From Primula veris (lineage: Eukaryota; Streptophyta; Magnoliopsida; Ericales; Primulaceae), in contig OY821743.1 in assembly GCA_963682055.1 (NCBI GenBank), forward strand, positions 17,705,566 to 17,769,565: a stretch of 64,000 bases of DNA. The letters run 5' to 3'. Below are positions 22,355-31,244 of the stretch, piece after piece. A program made the position numbers and the translations under genes. Below the pieces are notes generated by a model, which was not told the origin of the DNA, did no database searches, and saw only the letters and a list, made by a program, of their open reading frames with translations. How positions within the stretch are numbered: the first letter of the stretch is position 1; every line of letters begins with the position of its first letter.

Positions 22355-22465
22355 CTATAAAAAAAAAAGGAGGGGGAGAAGAACGAGAAGAGATGAATAT
22401 ACAAAAAAAAAAAAAAAAAAAAATTACGAGCTACAAATAAAACGTCAAAACAAGCTACTCTATTA

Positions 22466-25400
22466 TTAATCCGACAACCCCTCAACAGACGCCGAGGTCT
22501 CTACTACATCGGCAAAATGAATATCTCGCAATGAATTAATTTGCGTCCCCAAACGCTCACGAATGACCGCCTCGATTCGGTTCAAGGCAACAGTGGTTTC
22601 AGTTACCCCGGCCTTCGCATCAACCATGCGCTCTGCCCGGGACACACCACTCATTCCTTTTATATGCTCCAGCACCTCTAAAGCGCGAGCTCGGGCCCAA
22701 TACGCTTTGGCAAAGGATAGCAGCAGGTCCGCGTCCTCGAAAACGGCCCCAAGGACCAAGTTCAAGCTCGTCACACGACCTCGGGCTTCATCACGAGAAC
22801 GTCGTAGGGCACCGAGAAGTTCCTTCGCTTTACCCTTATTTGCCGTATAATGGGCGGTCTTTTTACTAAATTTCTCTCCCAAATCACGTAACCGAATCAT
22901 CAAGTTGGAAATATGAATATTCAGACCCTCGATTTCCTGATAAGCACAAGTCAATTTCGCGGTAAGGGACGCCTTAGATCTTTCCAAATCTTCTATTACG
23001 TCACCTACACTACGACTAGGCGAGGTCCAGACCACCATGGCAAGGGGGTTATTTGGTACCTGACAATATTTTGTTTTCACATCCTTCAAAATATGACGAC
23101 CATCAAAAGAAATTAACCCAAGAAAGCCCAACAGAAAGAAAACACAGCACCTATATTATCACTTCCCCAAAAGAATCTGTTTCTAGATACACAAGAGACT
23201 AAACAAAACAAAAAAAAATATATATATATATATATATTATACATACTGCTAGAAAGATAGTCAAGGTTCCACCTGAGGAGATACTGGTGGGGGAACAACA
23301 GTAGCATCCGGTCGAGGAGTGGACGGGGCCGACATAGAGTGAGGACGCAGCGCTGTCCAAATTGTCTGTCCCGGCAGCCGAGGAAGCTCCTCTTCACGAA
23401 GATTCGCCCAGTCTAAGGGTTTCGGCGGTGCACCATGCGGACACGGATACACCAACTCCGACCACGCCCTATCCGACAAAGGAACATTCGCGAAATTGAG
23501 CGCCCGCACATGAGCACAGTATACAGAGAAGTTGGCCATCATTGCTAACTTTGTCCGCTCCTCCGCGTGTGCCGTTTTCAGGGCAGTCACCTTAGCCCTT
23601 TCGGCTTCCACGTCCTCTGCCAGGAGCAAGTTCTCCTCCTCTAGTTCGCCGTACTTAACGACCATGCTCTCTTTTTCCGCTTTCAATTTATCGACATCCT
23701 CGGTCAGGTGCAGAAAGTCCACCGACAGCTTGTCATAATTCTCGCCCAGGGTTTTATTCTCGGCGACCAATTTCTCTTTCTCGACCTCGAAAGCCGCAAG
23801 CAGATCCTTTATCTTCTGCTCATTCTCCTCGACTATGGCGTTCTTCTCGGCCACCAGCTTCTCTTTCTCAGCCCCTAGAGCTCCCAGCTGATCCCGTAGC
23901 GCCACGGTACTCAAGGCAATCTGCACTTCAACACATTAGATTCCAAACAGAATACAAGTGCCAGACCTATATAACGAAATACGAGCATCATGGTATATAT
24001 TACGAAATAAGCGCCCCACATACCCTCAGCGCATCCGCGTGGGCCTGCTCTATCACCGACATTGTAGGTTGAGCAGCTAGTCTTTCTGCATCCTTGAACG
24101 CAAGGGGTTTCAGAGCCGTATACCCCATCTTCAAGGTTCGCGGTTGCTCCAGCAGCTCACCCCACATCGGTCAATGTAACGGGTCATTGCAACCCCGTCA
24201 ACCAACACCTTCTCGGATCCGTCGAGAGCCTCATCCTCGACACCCGTCACAACATCCCCGGCAATCTCTTCGCCGCCTTCCATATCCACTTCCTCGACCG
24301 CCTCCTTCTCTGAAGCATTAGTCTCAGGGGTCCTGCGCTCGATTACATCCTCTGTACGGATGGGCGAGATACCAGACACCAGCATGTTGATATGTCCGAA
24401 CAGGCTATCGACCGACCCCTGAAACACAATAATACCCATCGACCGGGCAAGAGCGAGGGTAACCAATGGAGAAGTCAGTAGCTGAAACAAGATAACTAAT
24501 AAAGCAAAGCACTAGCGAACCAACCGATAACCAAAAGACAAGAAAATCATAATACATATACACATACCTCGCCCGCCGCAGAGGCATCCTCGGCGGTATC
24601 CCCTTCGGCGGCAGCAACCGCCCCCTCGCCCGAGCCCACGATATCAGCCTCCTCGGTAACCGATGTATCGGTTCCCCTGGCCCTCTTCGTTACTCCACCA
24701 ACAGGGTCAGACGCATGACGCTTAGACCGAACGAGCTTCTTCCCGAGCCGAGCAGCACTTCGTGCCCGGACCACTTTCAAGAACTCTTCCTCGGGCTCTT
24801 TGGGGATCTCGGGCGCAGGATTCCCCTTGGTCACCGACCCCATAGGGTACCCGAGCAGCATCGGAGCAGTACGACTCGCCGGATCCGGCGTCGGTCCCGG
24901 CCCCCACCATTTCCAAAGAGCTAACAGAGCCTCTACATTGGGAGCGCCGAGGTCGGGCATAGGGGGAGCGTTGGTGGCCGGTCCAGGAATCTGGTATCCC
25001 GGACAGCCCCATTCACCAGAAGTTATCACGATACCAAGATTGCGCTCTTTGTTGGTATCCGGCAAACCGATAACAAGCCGGCAATAGGTACGCTGGGTTT
25101 TCAGATACGAGCTGCGACGCTCAAAGCTCAGACTGTAGACTCCGAAGACGTCCTTCAATTCAATCGGTATTCCGGCCAACTCCGATAACCTTTGAATACC
25201 GTTCAGAGTACGATAACCATTTAAGGCCAGTTGGGCTGGAGCAATTTGGACGGCCTCAAAGAACGAAGCCACCCAGTTTGTAAAAGGAAGTCGAAGACCC
25301 CCAGTAAAAAATGCCGAAGAACGCACAGCCACCTCGCCGGCAGGAACAAATCCCAGCACCTCCTCGTCAGAAATAGGAAGCCGGATATGTATGTTGTCAG

Positions 25401-25705
25401 GTATTCCGGCAAGCTCTTTAAAATCCTTTTCCACGAATATGCCAACTTGGGCCACACTTTGGGTCAGAATTTCCTATCCAAACATCATTCACAATTCCAT
25501 CAATATACTAACCAAATACACAAACAAGAACCACATCAATATAACGCACCCCCCCCCCCCCCCCGCACTCACATTAACCAGATACATAAGAATCATCATA
25601 CACATATAAACAACCTAAACCATATACCAGTGACACATCTATGACCACAACGACAAAATTACCTACAACCCCTACCAACAGAGAAAGAACACTTACGGTT
25701 ATCAT
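22466..25705 (-). CDS. Spliced antisense gene: gypsy-type 'putative transposon protein' domain plus coiled coil
   Basis: Proposed coding exons are 25705-25697 (ATGATAACC, then a perfect GTAAGT), 25473-24568, 24481-24024, 23920-23273 and 23059-22466, all joined in phase 0 at GT-AG sites. The second exon (TEILTQSVAQVGIFVEKDF … FTNWVASFFEAVQIAPAQLA … LSELAGIPIELKDVF) resembles the plant 'putative gypsy type transposon' family (Pfam Transposase_28-like) found in antisense ORFs of Tat elements. The fourth exon is a long heptad-rich coiled coil (AEKEKLVAEKNAIVEENEQK), and the fifth is also helical. Exon 3 is 458 nt, one short of phase 0; the frame changes near a GGGG run at about 24168, which looks like a 1-base deletion in this copy. 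If the fourth intron is retained, translation stops at 23261. Function is unknown; a nuclear DNA- or protein-binding role is only a guess. Confidence 0.65.
23208..23238. repeat. (TA)n microsatellite
   Basis: An A run followed by alternating TA, within the proposed fourth intron of the antisense gene. Confidence 0.9.
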
Positions 25706-26438
25706 TATGAACAAGCACGGGAGAACAGCAGCAAGTCTTCCAACAAAACCACGAAACCCTAGATCAAGTGGCCGAACTCTTTTCCTTTTTGGCAGGAAGA
25801 ATATGCTTTAGAGAGAGAGATATTTTATTCAGCAAATTCTGTGATAAAAATAAAAAAGGATTACTTGGCACAGTAGAAAGGAGTGGAGTCACACAAAGAA
25901 TAAAATAATAACCGTCCTTTCGTGTAACAGAGGTTTACCTTTTTTCCAACCATATAAAAGTCAACAACCGCTGCTATTTTTAACATATAAACGCTCCAGA
26001 TTTCGCCACGTCAGCGCGTATCCCACTACCCAAGGCAGTTCACATCATTACACCTAAATAAACGGCCAGTGGACCCTACCACGAAAAGCTTCCCACATAC
26101 GCTACCACTATTATCACACCGAGAATGTCCCCCGATTAAAGTTCCTCGACTCCCAACCAATTCTTACCCAAAGGGCACACCGAACAAGGTGGACGAAGAC
26201 CGTTTCTAGCTTGACGGCAGGGAGCATCAAGTCTAACAACGCTCTCCGGGGGGATAACCGGGCATATTGTTCAGTGTATGCTGAGAGACATCAAATGATA
26301 TCAACATAAAAGAGTGAAGCAAACAAGAAATAAAATAGGACAGAATCAAGTGCAAGACAAGTTTTATTCATCCACAAAGGGGGAAACACAAACAATACAA
26401 CAGAAAAAGAAAAAATGTTACAAGAAAATACACCCATC
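25706..26438. other. Antisense intergenic region inside the gypsy element
   Basis: This is the probable 5' UTR and promoter of the spliced antisense gene and the 3' flank of the next one. A weak TATA-like AATAAAATA (minus strand) lies at about 25826-25835, roughly 120 bp before the ATG. No other reading frame is supported. Confidence 0.45.
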
Positions 26439-26801
26439 CTACTTTTTCGAACTATCCCCCATAGCAACATCCCTCTTCGCCAAAAGTTCCTCCAGACGCT
26501 CCTTCTCCCTAATCAAACGAGAAATCGCCACCTCAGCCTGTTTCAAGGCGTAAGACTGAGACTCGCATTTTTGCTCGGCCTTGAAACGAGCAGTGCCCTC
26601 CTCGTCCCAATATTGTTTAAACCTCCTCACTTCAGTCCGAGCACACATGAGATCATGTTTCAGCCATGACATCTCAATTTCTTTTAGTTGAAGAGGAGTC
26701 AAATCCTCCTCCCCAAAACCAGGGGGACGAGATAGCAAAAAAGTAGGATCTTCTTCCATAAGGGCTTTCTTTTTGGAGGCAGACCTAGTGATGGGAGCCA
26801 T
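26439..26801 (-). CDS. Short antisense coiled-coil protein A (MAPITRS...)
   Basis: A single-exon ORF of 120 residues. I chose the ATG at 26801 because it lies 86-110 bp downstream of a TATA box and begins MAPITRSASKKK, a plausible basic N-terminus; an in-frame ATG at 26816 is possible. From about residue 40 it is charged and helical (LKEIEMSWLKHDLMCARTEV, AEVAISRLIREKERLEELLA), consistent with a coiled coil, ending GDSSKK. No known domain is recognised. It lies antisense within the gypsy element, between the spliced gene and protein B, and reads in the same direction as both. No frameshift or stop is seen. Confidence 0.6.
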   Translation of the reverse strand: MAPITRSASKKKALMEEDPTFLLSRPPGFGEEDLTPLQLKEIEMSWLKHDLMCARTEVRRFKQYWDEEGTARFKAEQKCESQSYALKQAEVAISRLIREKERLEELLAKRDVAMGDSSKK

Positions 26802-26884
26802 CTCACGCAAAAGCAAGTTAGAAGAAGCAAATTATAAAACAAGAGAGAGGTAGAAATTGGTAATGAGATACAGGCAATAGGGAG

Positions 26885-26894
26885 CATTTATAGA
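26885..26894 (-). promoter_or_regulatory. TATA box of antisense gene A
   Basis: CTATAAATGC on the minus strand (TTTATA at 26887-26892 on the plus strand), followed at once by TCCC. It lies 86 bp upstream of the chosen ATG at 26801. Confidence 0.6.
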
Positions 26895-27035
26895 GAATCA
26901 AAAGGCACAAAGTACGAAGCGTTACAATGGTTCACAAGACAGGCACGAGATACGAGAAGATACAACTGATTCATCAAATACAGAAAACAAAACACAAATT
27001 GAAAAAGGGGAAATACATAAGAAAACCAGCCCAAT

Positions 27036-27515
27036 CTAAGGATCAATGGGTGGAAAAATCGAACTGCCAGACCGAGAGAAAGCAAAACGAGCAGAACAAT
27101 TCAACCGAGCTTGGTAGGAATCGTTCATGGCGACCAAATTGTCATTCTCCGAGGAGAGCCTCTTGTTTTCCGTAGTAAGAACCCTGACGCGCTCCATGAG
27201 CCGAGCATTCTTTACCATTATGCTAGCTAGGCCTTGAGGAGAGTTGTCAAACTCATCTTGAGAATGGTCCCAAATCTCCTCGGCATCATACCAGGAGTTG
27301 GCCAGATGGTTTCTCTGTAACAGCAAGTGATCGAGCTGGCGACTCAGTGCCGAGATCTCGGTCCACTTCACCGTCTCTTCGAGATAAGAGCCGAACAAGC
27401 TCAAGGCCAAAACGCCATACTCTTTCTCAAGCCTTGCCATCCGACGGCGGACCCGAGATACCTCAGTGTCCAAGCCCTTCATCTGAGCATGATATCTCAC
27501 CACAGGTCCAGACAT
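27036..27515 (-). CDS. Short antisense coiled-coil protein B (MSGP...)
   Basis: A single-exon ORF of 159 residues starting MSGPVVRYHAQMKGLDTEV. Basic-acidic heptads run from about residue 12 to 40 (VRRRMARLEKEYGVLAL) and again at about 100-135 (LMERVRVLTTENKRLSSEND), suggesting two coiled-coil segments around a Trp/Asp-rich middle. A TATA-like box lies about 100 bp upstream. The 5' UTR end and first codons match those of protein C at 28824 (AATTTCCC then a SGP start), so B and C are paralogues. Function unknown. The frame is intact. Confidence 0.62.
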   Translation of the reverse strand: MSGPVVRYHAQMKGLDTEVSRVRRRMARLEKEYGVLALSLFGSYLEETVKWTEISALSRQLDHLLLQRNHLANSWYDAEEIWDHSQDEFDNSPQGLASIMVKNARLMERVRVLTTENKRLSSENDNLVAMNDSYQARLNCSARFAFSRSGSSIFPPIDP

Positions 27516-27613
27516 TCTGGGAAATTGTTATAGTACGGAAGAAAATAAAGGGCTGAGGGAGAGAGAAGCAAAAAGAAAAATGAGAGATGATAAACTACCA
27601 AAGAAAAGAGAAG

Positions 27614-27623
27614 TACTTATAGA
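27614..27623 (-). promoter_or_regulatory. TATA-like box of antisense gene B
   Basis: TCTATAAGTA on the minus strand, about 100 bp before the ATG at 27515. It is close to the TCTATAAATA found at the same relative place before gene C. Confidence 0.5.
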
Positions 27624-27629
27624 ACAGAG

Positions 27630-27692
27630 ATAGCTTGCATATTCCTGACCTACTAGGGAGCATGCATATTCCTGACCTACTAGGGAGCATGC
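27630..27692. repeat. Direct duplication of about 30 bp
   Basis: TTGCATATTCCTGACCTACT plus AGGGAGCA occurs twice in tandem, just upstream of the antisense gene B promoter. Confidence 0.85.
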
Positions 27693-27883
27693 ACCTATAT
27701 TCGACAGTGATGGGGACATCTACTGACATCTGATACAACAGTACAGAAGGAAATAAAGACGAGATATTCAAAGATCTAACTTCCCGACAAACAACAAACC
27801 ACAGGTGCAATATAAAAAGAAGTGCAAAAATAAAGGGGCAAAAATATTTTTCATTAATAAAGATGGGATATATCATTGTTCAT

Positions 27884-27985
27884 TACATCCGAAAAGGAAA
27901 TCTATTACATCCGAAAAGAAAATCTATTATATCCGAAAAGAAAATCTGTTACATCCGAAAAGAAGATCTATTACATCCGAGAAGA
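27884..27985. repeat. About 20-bp tandem repeat (ATTACATCCGAAAAG)
   Basis: Five units of a 19-21 bp repeat containing TCTATTACATCCGAAAAG, with small changes between copies. It lies in the spacer between antisense genes B and C. Confidence 0.9.
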
Positions 27986-28029
27986 GCTAGTACAAAAGAT
28001 CAGGCAAAGGATCAACTATATCAGCTGAC

Positions 28030-28530
28030 CAAGTGAGCAGGAGACGCCAAAAAGAAAAAGTAAGAAGAAAGAGAAAGGAAAAGCAAGAAGAGGAAAAGAA
28101 GAAGAGTGCAAGAAAAGAAGAAGTGATAAGAAAGAAGAGTCGAAAAGAAAAATGACAAAAACCCTAGATGTAACACAAAACCCTTAGGATCACAGGGCTG
28201 ATTGTTACATCATAGTGGTGCAAAAAAGAAGAAAAAGAAAAAGAGTGATGGGAGAGAAGATGAAGAAAAAGAAAGAGGAGGCACAGAAGAAAAACAGATA
28301 AGAAGAAGATAAAGAAATGAAGGAAACAGACAAATAAAAAGGAAGTCAATGAAACAAAAAAGAAAGGGAAAAATAAAAGAATGAAAAGTAGAGAGAACAG
28401 AGTATAAAAAAAAAAAAACACAAAAGAGGAAGAGGAAGAAATGAGGGAAACTGAGAAATAAAAAGAAGAAAAAGAAAGAGATGGGAAAAGATGGGGAAAA
28501 GCAGAGAGAGATAAAAAAAAGAAGGGGGAA
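28030..28530. repeat. Purine-rich (AAGAAG-type) tract
   Basis: About 500 bp of almost pure A/G on the plus strand (pyrimidine on the minus strand), downstream of antisense gene C. Open frames here are low-complexity and not credible genes. Confidence 0.85.
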
Positions 28531-28532
28531 GG

Positions 28533-28898
28533 TTAGGGGGAAGTCGATCGGTATCGGTGAGAGGGCCCGGCAGAGACATCCCTGTCCCTCAGTGTCGGGT
28601 TCCCCCTTAGCATCTCATTCTCTTCGACTAGAGCCTGACGAGCACGTCGGCTATAAGCCAGTTCGGATCTTAGCCAAGTTAATTCCCGAACCATCTCGGT
28701 ATGGTGATAACGCATCACCTTCAGTTCCTCCTCGGCATCCCTCAACAGCCTTTGTACATGGCTATAAGAGGCTTCAAAAGCCTCGACTTGCAAAGCTAAT
28801 GTTGATGGGGTGAAAGGACCAGAAATCTTAGGGAAATTATAAGATGAGGGTCTATATATGGGGGAAAATAATATGACGAGAATTGTGGATGTAACCAT
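28533..28898 (-). pseudogene. Short antisense coiled-coil protein C, paralogue of B, probable start-codon loss
   Basis: The frame is open from an ATG at 28898 to 28533. That ATG is only about 15 bp below the TATA box (28913-28918), so it is probably upstream of the transcription start. By comparison with gene B, the expected start is the codon before SGP, which here is ATT (28824-28826) instead of ATG. The leader matches B just before it (AATTTCCC). The remaining protein is heptad-rich (ASYSHVQRLLRDAEEELKVM, SELAYSRRARQALVEENEML) and ends in Ser/Pro-rich text. The next in-frame Met is about 38 codons further on. Either the gene is silenced or it starts elsewhere. Confidence 0.55.
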
Positions 28899-28910
28899 GC
28901 TGTAAGCAGG

Positions 28911-28920
28911 TATTTATAGA
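28911..28920 (-). promoter_or_regulatory. TATA box of antisense gene C
   Basis: TCTATAAATA on the minus strand, about 88 bp before the ATT that replaces the expected start codon. Confidence 0.55.
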
Positions 28921-29468
28921 TCAATTAGATGAGAGCTGGTATTGAGAGTCGCAACCGTTCGCCAATGGGTACTAAGAAGCGATGACAATTAAAAGATGTG
29001 TCTGTTCAAGAAAGAACGTTTGGATTCCCCAAAGGTTCTAAAAAAGCGTGAGTAATTAAAAGCCACTCTTGTTCAGAAAACGCTTAGATTCTTACCAATA
29101 TTTAAAGAGGGCAAGTGATAATGGCATTGAAACACGCGTCATTTCTGGGGAAAGGCATTAGGTTCAAATAAATATCTAAGATCTTTTGCACAGAGATCAA
29201 GAAAACTCTGGTGAATAAGATTTTTATGCACAAGGCTCAAGAAATCCTATTGGTCCCCAGATATAAAGAGTAAGAAGGTCCAATGGATAAGGTCAAACGC
29301 TAGGCCCAAGAAAAAGCATTGATGAGGCCACAAGCGTGCGCAGTCATAAGAAATTGCATTGGGAAAGTAATTCAGATATAAACAAGAGAAAGAAGTCTTT
29401 ATTGATTAATTGATACTTCGTTATAGAAGAAGCAATAAAAGGAAATACAATAAAAAAAAACGATAAAA

Positions 29469-29807
29469 TCATTTCGTAGAAGGGCCCGCTTCGTCATTTG
29501 GCTTCCTTTTCGACCGAGCATACACTTCCTTAAGGGCCAGTTTGTAAGCCCTCTTGGAAGCAAGTTGCCTATCTCTGGAGGCCTCGAGCTCTTTGATCCG
29601 AGCACGAGCGCGAATACTGTCGAGCAAAGACCTCTGGTGCTCCTTCTCCAGGGCATCCAATCGCTCGTCTAGTTCGGCGGCCCGACGAGCTTCCACCGAT
29701 AGCCGAGCAACCCTCTTCTCGAGATAACGCACCTTCTGAACTTTCTCTTCCAGACGAGCAACATATTCAGGAAGGTTGTCACCATAGTTTTCAAGAGGAG
29801 AAGCCAT
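29469..29807 (-). CDS. Short antisense coiled-coil protein D (paralogue of E)
   Basis: 112 residues from ATG at 29807 (MASPLENYGDNLPEYVARLE). The frame extends 34 codons further upstream, but that part overlaps the TATA box, so 29807 is chosen. Residues about 15-90 are a strong coiled-coil candidate (VRYLEKRVARLSVEARRAAE). The C-terminal KRAYKLALKEVYARSK followed by an acidic Ser/Thr tail ending STK is shared with protein E (KRAYKLAFKELHARSK … SSSK), which shows a duplication. Function unknown. No disruption is seen. Confidence 0.65.
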   Translation of the reverse strand: MASPLENYGDNLPEYVARLEEKVQKVRYLEKRVARLSVEARRAAELDERLDALEKEHQRSLLDSIRARARIKELEASRDRQLASKRAYKLALKEVYARSKRKPNDEAGPSTK

Positions 29808-29855
29808 TTGTTCGTTAATAAAGAATGAATTGCATAAAGAATACAGGGACAGTCC

Positions 29856-29865
29856 CCTTTTATAA
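29856..29865 (-). promoter_or_regulatory. TATA box of antisense gene D
   Basis: TTATAAAAGG on the minus strand, about 52 bp upstream of the ATG at 29807. That leaves a leader of roughly 20-25 nt, similar to gene E. Confidence 0.6.
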
Positions 29866-30110
29866 GAAGAAACAAGGAGTAGATCAAAGGTCATCTCGAA
29901 GAAATACAACCTCTTGAACTTCCCAAGAGCATTTACGGCAAATTAACTACAGTTCCAAACCCAATTAAAGTCATCCAAAAAGATATCAAGAAGATGAACA
30001 GACAAGAACAAGGATAGGGAAATATTTTATTAATTTCAAAAACTTCGATTACAACTGAGGAGAAGACTCCCCATTCAAAGGAAATTACAACAGAAATCGC
30101 AAAATACTAA

Positions 30111-30431
30111 TTATTTCGAGGAAGAGCCTTCTTCATCGTCATCCGAACTCGGTTTAGACCGAGCATGCAACTCCTTGAAGGCAAGCTTATAGGCCCTTTT
30201 TGCTGCCTTCTGCTTAGCCAGATTAGCCTCGAGCTTCTTTATATGCTCGTAAGCCCAATCCCGATCGGCCATCGTCACATGATGATCAGAATCCATGTCA
30301 GACAACCTTTTTTTGTAGTCTGAAACCTTGGCCACGAGTTTCTTATTCGCAGTACGAGATTTCTTGATTTCCATTTCTAAATATGAAATATAATTAAAGG
30401 AGCTCTCACCAGTAGAACCTGAAGAAGCCAT
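30111..30431 (-). CDS. Short antisense coiled-coil protein E (paralogue of D)
   Basis: 106 residues from ATG at 30431 (MASSGSTGESSFNYISYLEM). The body is helical and charged (IKKSRTANKKLVAKVSDYKK, YEHIKKLEANLAKQK), followed by KRAYKLAFKELHARSK and an acidic tail DDDEEGSSSK. The shared C-terminal block and length make it a paralogue of D. It is the antisense gene nearest the 3' LTR; its TATA box is only about 185 bp from the LTR. Function unknown. The frame is intact. Confidence 0.65.
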   Translation of the reverse strand: MASSGSTGESSFNYISYLEMEIKKSRTANKKLVAKVSDYKKRLSDMDSDHHVTMADRDWAYEHIKKLEANLAKQKAAKRAYKLAFKELHARSKPSSDDDEEGSSSK

Positions 30432-30483
30432 TATGTCAGAAGCAAATTAGTAGTAAAATGCCTAATTATGGAGGGAGCACACC

Positions 30484-30493
30484 CCTTTATAGG
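30484..30493 (-). promoter_or_regulatory. TATA box of antisense gene E
   Basis: CCTATAAAGG on the minus strand, about 55 bp upstream of the ATG at 30431 and followed by GTGCTCCC, similar to the TGCTCCC after the gene A TATA box. Confidence 0.6.
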
Positions 30494-30659
30494 AGATTTC
30501 CTCGAAAAAAGATATTAGGATAGGAAACATTAAATGTGCCCCCCAGGAAACCGTCATGAGTCTATTGCGTTTCTCGATGAAGCATTGGGAAAGACAAGAC
30601 CGAAGTAACGTTCTCGACAAACCGAACATGACTCCCCCGACATGGAAACCACGCCGAGG

Positions 30660-30674
30660 AAGTCAGGGAGCACT
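30660..30674 (+). promoter_or_regulatory. Polypurine tract of the gypsy element
   Basis: Purine-rich AAGTCAGGGAGCACT lies directly before the 3' LTR, the expected site for plus-strand priming. It is interrupted by a few pyrimidines, so the exact extent is uncertain. Confidence 0.55.
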
Positions 30675-31239
30675 TGATAGGACATAAAAATTAGACCCGA
30701 ATATTCTATTCGGGTAATAATCAACCCACTTTATAAATGGGTATCCAACGCTTAAATGGGTCGTCTCATACTTTTTATAGGAAATAAGGTGCTACTACTA
30801 AAAGCCCAATCAAATGGGGACCCATGTCTGAAAAACCCCATGAGATGGAGACATTTGTCAACATCCTAGAAGGCATAGTTGCCTATAAATAGCCAACTAC
30901 CCCTCCTAGAAATAGACCAGAAAATCTATCCAAAAAATATAGAGAGAAGTTGAGAAAATAGAGAAACTAATCAACGCACACCACTTCAAGAAATAAACCG
31001 AGAAAAGACAGAGCCGAGCACCGAATAAAAGGGGAGAAAGATCAAGACGAGAGATTAAATAGTCATATCGAGCACAATTGTAAAACCGAAATACTAATCC
31101 GAGCAAGTGTAATAGTTCGAATAAGGATAATAATCCGAGCAATAATAAAGATCAGGAAGTGTCCATTATTCACAGTCGATTTACTATTATATCATTGTTG
31201 AAAAGCCTAACGCGACCGACCAAAGTTATGGCTTTATCA
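30675..31239 (+). repeat. 3' LTR of the gypsy element
   Basis: 565 bp, TG…CA, almost identical to 15434-16004. By eye there are four substitutions and one missing 6-bp copy of AAGCCC. It is followed by the GATAA target duplication. Confidence 0.95.
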
Positions 31240-31244
31240 GATAA

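Larger units (their letters stand above)
15434..31239 (+). mobile_element. Ty3/gypsy LTR retrotransposon, Tat-type, with antisense genes
   Basis: The element is flanked by a GATAA target duplication (15429-15433 and 31240-31244) and has LTRs that begin TG and end CA. Sense-strand order is gag, protease, reverse transcriptase, RNase H, a second RNase H, then truncated integrase. A second RNase H between the first one and integrase, and an antisense coding region before the 3' LTR, are known features of the Tat lineage. The LTRs differ by four substitutions and one 6-bp indel in about 565 bp, so insertion was recent. gag-pol carries a frameshift, stops and a deletion of the integrase core, so this copy must have moved with proteins supplied by a relative. 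About 9 kb is occupied by antisense genes. Confidence 0.93.

Noticed and set aside
23113..23397. Minus-strand 94-codon ORF overlapping the antisense gene
   Set aside because: It lies in another frame over the last exons and the TA-rich intron and shows no conserved feature.
25221..25457. Minus-strand ORF overlapping the Transposase_28-like exon
   Set aside because: It is a shadow frame beginning at GTG. The homologous frame is the one joined to the exon at 25705.
28164..28579. Phe/Leu-rich minus-strand ORFs that look like membrane segments
   Set aside because: They arise from the purine-rich tract; the hydrophobicity is a product of TTC/CTT codons.
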